From Parietaria judaica (lineage: Eukaryota > Streptophyta > Magnoliopsida > Rosales > Urticaceae): DNA of 64,000 nt. The stretch is from contig OX940860.1 of NCBI GenBank assembly GCA_954871525.1, positions 21,546,001-21,610,000 of the forward strand, written 5' to 3'. Under the pieces are notes generated by a model. It searched no databases. It had not been told where the DNA came from and was given only the letters and a program-made list of their open reading frames with translations. The translations under genes and the position numbers were made by a program. Within the stretch, counting starts at the first letter, position 1; every line of letters begins with the position of its first letter. This document shows positions 1 to 10,026 of this stretch, piece after piece.

Positions 1-540
1 AGAGTAGCTCGCCGACCTCGATCCACAGCGAGAGGTACCGCAGCCGATCCCAGCTCTTGCTCATCCAGAACCCGTTGCCGTTTTCGTGCTCGGGCTCGCA
101 CCTCCGCTTCTTCCTCCACCGCTCGAACATTCCCTCCAAATCCGCACTCTCCTCGTTCAGATCGAACGGCTCGTTGGCCTGCTCTCCCCAAACACAATCA
201 ATGTGCAGTTTCTCGATCCGATCCCGAATCGGCTCCAGACCACGGAGCGATGCGGCAGCGTCGAGCGTCCCACAGCGGGAGACGGCGACATCAACGAGGC
301 TCCGGTGAAGGAGACTCGAGAACGTCCGCAACCCCCGTATCGTGATCCCCTTCCACCCTTGGATGTGGAACTTGCTAAGCCTGCAACATCCCCTTTCGAT
401 CTCGATCAACGCCATGTCCGTCAAATCCGAGCAATTCTTAACCGTCAGGGAGGGTCTCCAAGCCCTAACATTTGCAATCGGCGAATTTGGCTTTCTCTTT
501 CTCGGAGAAGAGAAGCTTACTCGAAGCTTTTAGATTTTTA
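1..540 (-). pseudogene. MAX2-like F-box/LRR gene fragment, decayed, continues past left edge
   Basis: Read on the minus strand, about 1-440 encodes a leucine-rich-repeat stretch matching the middle of MAX2/D3, the F-box subunit of the SCF ligase in strigolactone and karrikin signalling. Recognisable pieces are KNCSDLTDMALIEI, LVDVAVSRCG, LEPIRDRIEKLHIDCVW and LRYLSLWIEVGELL, in MAX2 order (roughly residues 170-330 of a family protein of about 700 aa). The gene is broken. Just upstream, the family segment GLETL is out of frame with LTVKN because of about 4 extra bases near 450-455, and a TAG stop (465-467) sits right before GLETL. Weak in-frame similarity (KLLFSEKEKAKFADCKC) runs back to about 530, after which the sequence is AT-rich. 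The F-box and first repeats are absent, although MAX2 genes are usually intronless. I infer a truncated relic copy. The family comparison is from memory. Confidence 0.75.
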
Positions 541-817
541 TTTTATTTTTTATTATAACCACAATTAATCTCAGCCATTGATTTGAAAATATACAATTAA
601 TCACAACCATCGATTTCGATTTACATTTACAATTTTTTGGGGGCAAAAATGACGTGGAAATGAAGTGGAAGTGACGTGGCGAACATAACAGGCTTGGATG
701 GAAAATTAGGCAAAAATCTAACAGATTGAACTTTAGGTACATTAGCCGTGAAATCTAAACATTGAGTATATAATCCGAAAGAATTTAAACATTGAGTACA
801 TTAGCCGCTAATAACCC
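541..817. repeat. AT-rich gap with a repeat carrying 'attagccgc' motifs
   Basis: No gene is seen. At 735-817 two degenerate copies of a unit resembling 'aaacattgagtacattagcc' occur, ending 'gccgctaataaccc'. The same unit occurs three times at 61,816-61,905. Read on the minus strand, the end (GGGTTATTAGCGGC) resembles the termini of the fold-back elements at 3,528 and 20,604. This suggests a short transposon end next to the point where MAX2 similarity stops. Confidence 0.45.
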
Positions 818-1046
818 TTCAGAATAATACAAACAAGGATCTTCAAAAAGCAACGTATTTGTTTTAATCATATTTTGAAAAGAAAAAATAAAACTTAGCT
901 AGCTAATACCAAATGTTAGTTGAAGTTTACTAATTTAGTATCTATAATTGTGTGTGTATATATATATATTATTTATGTTTCTTGGCCGGATATACAGTGA
1001 TTGACAAGATAATAGAATAGTTTTAAAAAGTAAAATCGCACATCAT

Positions 1047-1283
1047 TAGTGGCGGAAGGACCTTATAGGGTGGGGTGGTTTCAAACCACCCCCTCCAAAA
1101 AAAAAATTGGTACAATAATACCCTATTTTTAATTTTTTTAGTGTAAATTCATATAAAATTTTAGTTAAACCCCCCCCCCCCCCTAACTTTCATCAAAATT
1201 TTAATATAACTTCCTCAAGTTAAGTTTTTGACAAAAAAATTATATATAACCCCCCCGGTACATAATTCCTGGTTCCGCCACTG
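1047..1283. mobile_element. Short hAT-type non-autonomous element (MITE), 237 bp
   Basis: The ends are inverted repeats: TAGTGGCGGAAGGACC on the left, and CAGTGGCGGAACCAGG reading inward from the right. The element is flanked by a perfect 8-bp direct repeat, cacatcat, at 1039-1046 and 1284-1291. Eight-bp duplications and this type of end are typical of hAT-superfamily derivatives. The interior has a run of about 14 C (1169-1183) and no coding capacity. Confidence 0.8.
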
Positions 1284-3520
1284 CACATCATATATGATAT
1301 ATATAATTATATATAAATCGCACATCATATATAATAAAATAATAAGAGAGTCAGTGCAGTTACAAATCGCACATCATATCTCACTTGCTGTTATCTTTCA
1401 ATTAACGATGTAAAATGCGCACACTGTCATGTATGAACGTGGCATGACTGTAACGTTGATTTCAGCACTTTCGAAATACACAAAACGATACACTATTTTT
1501 GTATCTTCATAATTAATAACCAACCATCAAAATATCAAATGACACAAATTAATAGGAAAATTAAACGTGATCATTATTCCTATTTTTATAGTAGACAATT
1601 TGATTGAAGACAAGGCCACGAGTGTCATGTGGAGGCGATACCAGTAATTTAAAAAGCTAAGTCGTAATTTTTAAAATATTAAATTTGAAACTAATAACTC
1701 ATAGAGCATCACAAATCTCTAGCGGCTTTTACGTTCTGAAGAATTGTTCGTTATACAATTGTACTTTATAGATTTCCATATCTTGAGAATTTTTTTTCGG
1801 ATTTTGAAGGCTTTATACATCTTTTTATATAATTGATTAATCGTTCACATTCTCTAATTTTGTAATATGTAAGTGTTAATCTAAACTCAAGCAATAACTG
1901 ATTATAAATTTTAATGTTATCATTATAGTTTCTGTATGATTAATTTTCACAATTAAATCAAGTTTTAAGACCTCATAATATCGTCAATGTTGGTATGAAA
2001 CACAGACATATTATTTTATTTGAAAAATAATTTTAAAAAAAACTATTTTATTCAATAAACTATTTCAAAATATAGTACTTATTTGAAGAGTTGTAAAAAT
2101 ATGATTACTTAAGTTGAGTTGCAATTTGATATCAAATTATAAATTTAGTTTCTCAAACTATCTAACCAAACGCTACTTTATATTTCATACTAAAAAATTA
2201 GGTTATAATTGATATAATTTTATTTTGACATATTTTTTATTTTTCAAAATATACTATATATATTTTTTTTTTACATTTCAACGATCCAGAATTGTCTTTT
2301 ATCAATAATTTTAGTTTTTAAAATGTTATTTTTGTATACATTTATTTTTATTTATAACAAAAATATTCCCTTAAACCAACAAAGGAAGTGTTACACGATG
2401 TCGATGATCACATTGGTGAAAAAGATCTAGGAAACGAGAGATCACAGCCGTTGATCAAAGCAATTGGGGTCTCCTTTCTCCTCCTGATGGCAACATTCAT
2501 AATTTCATATATATATGACTAGACTCTCAGCTTTCATTCTCAACCGTTTATTTCTCACCCATAATTCAAAGATATTTATCATTTCGTACAACTTTTCCTT
2601 ATTGTCCGTATTCCAGCCCAAATAAATTATATATATCAAATAAAGTGAATTAATATGGTACGTTCCTCATTCATGTGAGAATTTTTCATGCGAAAATAAA
2701 ATATATTAAAAATTTATGCAACACACGGATAGGACCGCCACAGGTGACCAATATCGTAGCAAGTGCATGTGCGTTTTACGATTTTAAATTACGGAATTGT
2801 CCTTTTAATTATTTTATTGGTGCATTTGATATTTTGGACTTTAAACAAGAAAAGATATATAAGTAATGAGAGATTAGTGAGCAATCATGAAAAGGATTTG
2901 ATGCTTGTTAAGTGATTTAACGTAATTTTTCATGCATGATATACAAGTGAATTATTTTCGACATTAAATTCATGAATGTGTAATAAACGCATGTATAGAG
3001 TTGTCTTTCCTTTCAATTTTATAATAGCATTTGAATTATTAATCATGAATATAATTTTTACATATATAAAAAAAAATGGTCACTGATTCACCCAAACATT
3101 CCGGACAGAAAAGGTAATAAATAATAGTATAAAATAAATAATAAATATGATCCCTTGATGTCGATACTAACACAGGTCACAGGAATATAAATTAGAGCCA
3201 GAGTCTCGGAGTGAGTATCGGTTTTTTAATTAATTTTTTTGCTAGTACACGATAAAGATAATAATATTTATATTGTGTACTGCCAAATAGTACGTGAAAT
3301 TCAATACATACAATTTTTGTGTCCCATTTCCCGATGAGTATGTTATGTACGTGTTAAATTTGACGCCTTTAATTACTTGAAAATTGAATTTAGTGTTACA
3401 AGATCGAGTTTATCGTACTTTACTTGCAGAAAATACATTTTTATTTTAATAAAGTATAATAAATTATTAAAATAATAATAATATCGAAAATAATATTGAT
3501 CGCCACGACCAAAAACTACA
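1284..3520. other. Intergenic, AT-rich, no gene recognised
   Basis: No supported gene. The short unit aaatcgcacatcat occurs at about 1033, 1316 and 1364; the first copy contains the left target duplication of the element at 1047. The rest is low-complexity AT-rich sequence with short open frames lacking recognisable domains. Confidence 0.6.
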
Positions 3521-3527
3521 ATTAATA

Positions 3528-3987
3528 GGGTTAATAACGGTGAAAATATCTCAAGTTTGGTCAAAGAACTCCTCGTGTACCTAAAGTCGAAAAGTGATGG
3601 TAAAAGTATCCAAAGTCACATTTGGGGAGTAGACCACTCTATTCTCATAAGGCAGTTAACTTACCCGTTAACTCTGGTCACGTAGACAAACGTGGGTTGC
3701 AAACATAGCAATTTTTTTGGCACGTGGACGAGCCCATATCAGTCTCGTTCACGACAAAACAACGAATTAAACCCCTAATTAGGCTCGTCCACATGGCAAA
3801 AAATTGTTATGTCAGCAAAACACGTCTGTCCACGTGGCCAGAGTTAACGGGTAAGTTAACTGCGTTACGAGAATGAAGTGCTCAACTCCCCAAATGCGAC
3901 TTTGAGTATTTTTACCACTACTTTTAAACTTTAGATACACGAGGGGTTCTTTGACCAAACTTTGAGTATTTTCGCCGTCATTAACCC
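3528..3987. mobile_element. Fold-back (long inverted repeat) element, about 460 bp
   Basis: Two arms of about 220 bp are inverted copies of each other around a centre near 3,765. The left arm starts GGGTTAATAACGGTGAAAAT and the right arm, reverse-complemented, starts GGGTTAATGACGGCGAAAAT; both contain AGTTTGGTCAAAGAAC, TTTGGGGAGT and GCAGTTAACTTACCCG. The flanks are caattaata (3519-3527) and taattaata (3988-3996), 8 of 9 identical, consistent with a 9-bp target duplication of the Mutator type. It has no coding capacity. Confidence 0.75.
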
Positions 3988-3996
3988 TAATTAATA

Positions 3997-6024
3997 ACTA
4001 CTAATTCAACAAGATTATTACTAATTTAATAAAAGTGCTATTGATCATTTGTATTTTTAATGATTTTTTTCATTTCCGCCCACAAAATTCTATTATTTTT
4101 TATATTGATTAAAACCGATAAAAGTATTTAATATTGTTACAATAATGGCGAAAATATAAACAAAAATTACCAAAAAGCTCTCGATATTTTTATATATTGA
4201 AGACGAAGGTTTTAAAAAAATTCCTACAGTGAAAGTACTTAATTTTTTTTCTATTCGGTAACGATGTCATGTCATATTTCTTCTTGCATATTAAATTTCA
4301 ACTATATTGATAACATAAAAAGTGTTAAAAACACATAAGTGTCTAATATTTTTTATTTTGAAACTAAGATACATATAAGTGTATTGATGTAATGCAGCTT
4401 ATAAATTAAACAACAATTATTACTATTTATATTGAGTTTAATAATTTTATTAACAATATGAGCGAAAATATTAATAAAACATAAAAACCGGTGGTATTAG
4501 AAACTTTCATCGAGAAAAAAAAAGAAGAGATTGAATACTTTCGTCATAATAATCATATAATATCATTAGAAACTTTTCCCTAAAAAATGATATCGAGTTA
4601 TCAATAAGTATTTTCCTAAAGAACTTATGCCGTAATTTTATTATATTTTAAGTATTTTTAACGCTATTGACCTTTTACTTATTGAGGGTTTATAATTATG
4701 TTTAAATCTATTGTTTAATTATGTTATACGTCTGAAGTACATTTGGTTTGTTATATGTGTATTTGCATTTGTACTTCCACCATATGTAGAATAGAAGAGC
4801 AATGCATTTTATTAATAATCGTTGTAATGATTTTAAATGGTATTTCACTTCAAACCGTATTCCGTGGCATTGTACTGACACCATTATATGTGTCATTAAG
4901 ACCGACACGTGTCACCGTTGTAACTTGGAAACATGGGTAAGAAGAATCACAGGATTGTACAGATTTACTATGATTTGAAGAAAGGCGGTGGTGGTCGGCG
5001 TTGACACGTGGCGCATTCAAAGCTGCCAGATCAGATCTAAGCAGTCCGTGAGTCAAACCCCTTCCCACGTGGCAGCTGACCCGGCCCACTCCTCGATTCT
5101 TTTAAATTTTAACCCGAGATTATGACAAAAATTAATATAATTTCTCTTACAAGACATGGTATAAACATAATTCGTATTTCAAAGTAGAGTTTAACAAATA
5201 AAAAGAGTAATCGCCACTAACATTTTGTATTAATACGAGGGGAATGTATTTTTATAAAAAAATTAGCACATAAGTGAAAATTAATGTATGAAAATTATGC
5301 ATGATTCGACTCATCAACGAAGCGTCTATTTCATTATAATCTTTATAAAACAAGATACCAATGTTTCCCGAAGGTGAGAGTCTTAGTCTTCTAATAGTAA
5401 ATATGACTCTTCTTATTCTGTTCAAATTAGTAAATACGACACACAACTTTTAGACATAAAGAGTATTACTTTAATTACTCTACACAAAGTATAAGTTTAT
5501 AGTGCAACAAACAAACTTACTTGATGTGATAAACCAACTACACGACTTTTACGGAAGATCGTGAATCGTATTGTGTGTGATTGCGATCAATAAAACCGCT
5601 TGTTCTTATAATCTTTAGAATGCGACACTGCAACATAAAATATGTTTTAAATAAATAAATGAAATATTCTATAAATTGACTTGGTACTGTAAATGAATAA
5701 AAATAAAAACCATAATGTTTTTTCGTTGCACGTACACAACTGAGGGTATAAGAATTAAGAGAAGAAGCTGTTGCCAGCTAGCTACTACAAGCAAGGTAAG
5801 TGGGACGACCAGTTAATTACTTAATTGACCCTCCACTTACATCGCATCGTATAAATATAATATGAAAAGCCAAAAAAATAAATAAAAAATCTCCACGGGT
5901 ATTTTCAAGCAAGCATTGCAGCGTATACTAGTTATTTATTAATTATTGTACTCGGTGCTCATAAAGACTTTTATTTTTTATTATTTAATTAATGACATGA
6001 ATAGGCAAAAAAAAATCTCCATGG
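3997..6024. other. Intergenic region upstream of the TPR gene
   Basis: No gene is recognised. The stretch is AT-rich except around 4,890-5,095, where GC content rises and three ACGT-core boxes cluster (listed separately). The remainder shows only short frames without domains. Confidence 0.6.
4904..5073. promoter_or_regulatory. Cluster of three G-box/ABRE-like CACGTG motifs
   Basis: Three palindromic CACGTG cores lie within 170 bp: gacacgtgtc (4904-4913), gacacgtggc (5003-5012) and ccacgtggc (5065-5073). In plants such boxes bind bZIP and bHLH factors and occur in abscisic-acid or light-responsive promoters. They lie about 1.0-1.15 kb upstream of the TATA box of the TPR gene, so control of that gene is possible but unproven. 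Confidence 0.4.
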
Positions 6025-6231
6025 CTATATAAATAGCCGACTCCACAGCGCTCTCTCTTTGCTGATAGAGTGAAGAAGCTAGTAGTTCCGCTTCCTCTCT
6101 CGAACCCAGATACCAGATTCCAGAGTATACTCAAAACTAAGGTCCGATCTCTCTCCCTCTTGGATTTCTTTGGGAAAATTCTAGAATCTTGATGGGAATT
6201 CTCTCTGTTTTTGTTGGTGTTGGTGTTTCAG
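6025..6231 (+). promoter_or_regulatory. TATA box, leader and probable 5'UTR intron of the TPR gene
   Basis: A clear TATA box, ctatataaatag, lies at 6025-6036, followed by a CT-rich leader. A possible 90-bp leader intron runs from 6142 (aag|gtccg) to 6231 (tttcag|gtttg). The start codon is at 6377. Transcript data would be needed to confirm the leader intron. Confidence 0.55.
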
Positions 6232-6376
6232 GTTTGAGTGAATTCCCAGGAAGAAGACCAAGACTTTCTCTGCTTTGAATAATTAAAGCAGCGAAATTTC
6301 AGGTTACTTGAACGAGAAGAACAAGATCGAGTTTCTTCTTACCCAGGCTTCTCAGCCAGCCCTTGAATCTTAAAAA

Positions 6377-8354
6377 ATGGTGGTGAAGGTAGCGACGGCC
6401 GCTCTACAATGGTCGCAGCCGATCGTCCCTCACTCCCCGTCGTCTTCCAAAACATTTGCCTGCGCGCTCTCCTCCCTCTCTTCGCGGCGACGCGTAACGC
6501 GGCTTCACCGCTCGGCGCTGTTCGGGGCAGCGCCCTCTCATCCGGCTCGGCCCAGCGGCTTCTCGAGGCCCCGGCCGCGGACAGCCAGACACTCCTGCAG
6601 CGCGGGCTCGGGCTCGGATTCCTTCTCCGACGAGGAGTTCTCCAAGAAGATTCAAGAATTGGCGATGCGGTTCGAGCTCTCCGACGACGCTGCCGAGGAA
6701 GACACGGGATCGGTTCCGGAGCTGTTGTCGGAGCCTGAGGGGTGGTCCCCCGGGGAGGAGATAATCCCGGCGAGCGTGGAGCGGCGGGCGAACAGCGTGG
6801 AGCTCCCGGTGTCGCTGCGGATGATAAAGAGGAAGATGCAGTGGGAGGGGAGCTTGACGGAGTCCGGCGAGTCGGCGTATTGCGCGGTGAAGAAGGCGTT
6901 CTCGTCGATGGTGTTCATCATCAGAGAGCTCCACAGCTTCACTCTCCAGATGAGGGAGTTCCTGTACTTCGAGGATCTCCAGGGCGTGCTCGGCCGAGTC
7001 CAGAAGGAAATCCACGCCTCCTTCGTCTGGCTCTTCCAGCAAGTCTTCTCCCACACGCCCACACTCATGGTCTACGTCATGATCCTCCTCGCCAACTTCA
7101 CCGTCTTCTCCATGGGCCACAACGCCGCACTCGCAGCCCCGCTCCCGCCCCCTGCCCTCACCGAGACCGTCTCTTTCCGGGAAGACAGCGCCAAGTTCGA
7201 CCCCTCCACGGTCAAGACTTTCTCGCTGTCATCGTCGACGACGGTCGGCGGAGGCATCGGCGGCGGCGGAGAAGGGACCGCCCGCCCGGTGGGTGGGGGC
7301 ACGGACGGGGACGGGGTGCTGCTGTCGGCTGCGTCCACCGCCGGGCCGGCGGAGGCGGAGAAAGAGTCGGCGACGAGCGAGGAAGAGGTGGCATTGTGGA
7401 ACTCGATGGTGGCCGAGGCTGGAGACCGCGAGACTGTGGTCGTGGCGCCGGTGAGCGTGGCCATCGAGTCCGACAGGGGCTACGAGGAGTACGTACGTAC
7501 GGAGATTTTCTACCAGATGGGGCTGGAGATGGACCCAAACAATTCGTTGTTACTCGCCAATTACGCTCAGTTTCTTTACCTCGTTGTCCGTGACTTCGAC
7601 AGGTAAAAATTTCTCATCTTTTTTACCGCGTCTAAATTTCCTTCACTTTGCTTGCATCAATTTTATTCTAATGATTTTGTGTTGGTCCTTCGGAGAAACT
7701 GGCGTTACCCAATCAAGATATGTCTCTAGTTTTGCAACAAATTTTACTTGAGAGAAACACCTCTGCCATGTTCGAAAAATAAATCAAACCTGAAAAAAAA
7801 GAAAAAAAGAAATCCGTCGTTGAATTCCTTCAAACTTTGTGTCTAGATCCATTTTTGTCGCGTTGTCCCGTAATTGGTTAGCTATCCTCGAGTTCGATAG
7901 CGACATGTGTGGTGCTTAGGCTTTGCCTTTCTCCGTAAAAAGGAGTAATAAACACTTTTAACTCGTCGTCATCACCATGTCATGTGCGCTTCGTGATTAT
8001 TAGTTAACGCGTCTAATCTCTTGATAGTTGACTTTTCTTGTGACACTTGATCCGTTGACTGATCACTTAGAGTGGTTTGTTTGGCTTTGGTCTTGCAGAG
8101 CGGAGGAGTTCTTCGAGCGCGCCACGGCTGCGGAGCCGCCCGACGCGGAGGCGCAGAGGAAGTACGGGTCGTTCCTGTGGCGCGTGCGGAGCAACCTGTG
8201 CGCGGCGGAGGAGGCGTTCCTCGAGGCCATGAGCGTGGAGCCCCACAACTCGGTCTACTCCGCCGACTACGCCCACTTCCTCTGGTCGCACGGCGACGAA
8301 GACCTCGACACGTGTTTCACCTCGTGCCCGCCCACGTGGCCCCAAGACTCTTGA
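6377..8354 (+). CDS. TPR-like superfamily protein, two exons, 493 aa
   Basis: Exons 6377-7602 and 8099-8354, joined at GACAG|gtaaaa...cttgcag|AGCGG, give one open frame of 493 codons. The N-terminus is Ser/Arg-rich and could be an organelle transit peptide. An acidic segment follows, then a hydrophobic segment around residues 226-246 (TLMVYVMILLANFTVF) that may span a membrane. A Gly-rich linker lies around 285-310. The C-terminal 115 residues (about 366-480) hold two to three TPR-like helical repeats: GYEEYVRTEIFYQMGLEMDP, FDRAEEFFERATAAEPPDAE and AAEEAFLEAMSVEPHN. This matches a plant family of unknown biochemical role whose members usually end near TCF, as here (DTCF plus 14 residues). The exons are strongly GC-rich, unlike the AT-rich intron, which produces long antisense open frames. 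The function beyond TPR-mediated protein binding is unknown. Confidence 0.85.
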
Positions 8355-10026
8355 GATTACTAGGAATTTTCACAAAGAAAAAAAAAACCCAATACAAGAC
8401 AATAAAAATGGGAGAGAATTTTTTCATAAAAAAATAATAAAAAAGTTTTTTTTTTTTTGGGATTGTCCCTTGAGATCTGATCTGGTATGCCTAGGATCGA
8501 CGCGAAGGGGTGTGGGATAGTTGGGGCGTTGGTGCACAGATTAATGTTTACTCTTTTTTTACTTTTTTCTTTTTTATTGTTGACACGATCATATGGCAAA
8601 ATGTAATTACCTTTTTGTTGCTGATATAAAGCCACTTCTTCAGACTTGACCCAAATAAAGTAAAATAAAATTTAATTTTGAGATTTTATAGCCTTGGCTT
8701 TGTTTGTTCAAGAAGAGTACGTGAATGAATGTGTTTCTCATGTATTGTTGTGCGATCTTTGCAGTGTGTTTAGTTTCTCGATGATGATATTTTTCTAGTG
8801 TGTGTGGCTGATTGGTTTGGTGAGACGAAAAAGCTTTTGTGTGGATGACATCAAGTCTTATTATTATTATTATTATTATTATTATTTTTTTATTTTTTTT
8901 TCGAAAAAAAAAGTCTTATTTTTTTTATTTAATCTTCTTAAAATTAATACGTGACAGTGATAAATTAATAATTTTGAACATTTAAATCGATTTAAATCAA
9001 TCACTTAAATTAACAATTCATTAAATTTTAAAATTATTGGAAATGTAAGAAAGAAAATTGTACGAATATTTATTTAGCGACAATTTTTTTATAAAAAAAT
9101 TACTCATTGAGTGAAAAAATTGTAACTAAAAAAAAATTAAAAAATTTAGTTATATGTTTTTTTTTAATTATTCGCATTTGATAAAACATGAAAGCCATTG
9201 TTCTTCTTATATAATATTATTGGTCTATTTTTTTTAATATAAATTATTGACATAAATTTGAAAAATATTTCAATACTAGTTAAAATCATATTGGGGTTTT
9301 AGTTTATTTGCCTCTATTGTCGGTGATGACATTTAAAAAGCAGGCTTTATGGTTTATTATATACTAATTAATTTCTTTTACTTTTATGTGCTTTCTGCTA
9401 TTCAAATCTATATTTAATACTTATTAAGATAGATACATAAGAATAAACGTGAATGCATTATAAATTAAATGTGGTATCCACTGAGACAAAATTTAAAAAA
9501 TATGAAAAAAGAAAAAAAGAAAGCTCTTAAAACATTATTATAAGAGCCTTAATTTTTTTTTCTTTTATTCTACGTTAAAATATACGTACTCAACCCACTC
9601 TGAATATTTGTATTCCAAATCCGTCATTTTAAGCAAAACTCACAATTTGTCATCGAAACACAATAATAAAATTTTCTGAGCTCTCTCCTGAAGGAGAATA
9701 ATAGAGCATATATGCTGTCAAGATACTCTCTTTATTCCTTTGTGTTTGAACAACAACATATAGCCAAGGATCTAGCTTTACCTTTATTTAACATCATATT
9801 CATAACTATGTTGTCCTTCGATTCTCAATTATTTGACAAACTTCAATTCTCTTCTTCTTGGCCGTTGCTTCTTGCATTTTATGTTATGGGTGTCCATTAT
9901 CACCACACTTTGGGAATGCAAACACTCCTTGTTTCTTCTTCATTTATGAGCTCAAATTATCAAAGAGGGGCTCCAAAATCTGGTTTGGCCTTTTATTTCT
10001 TAAGATAATATATCTTGACTCTTGAG
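8355..10026. other. 3' flank of the TPR gene and AT-rich intergenic DNA
   Basis: A likely polyadenylation signal (aataaa) lies near 8,654. An (ATT)n microsatellite runs about 8858-8886. An open frame at 9712-10008 (98 codons) has no recognisable domain and abuts the hAT insertion site, so I do not call it a gene. Confidence 0.55.

Noticed and set aside
86..568. 160-codon plus-strand frame at the left edge
   Set aside because: The opposite strand carries clear MAX2 similarity; the plus frame is its antisense.
6404..7120. 238-codon minus-strand frame opposite TPR exon 1
   Set aside because: GC-rich shadow of the true exon; the plus frame splices cleanly into family-like TPR sequence.
9712..10008. 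98-codon plus frame before the hAT element
   Set aside because: No domain, hydrophobic low-complexity composition, and it ends beside the insertion site; not supported as a gene.
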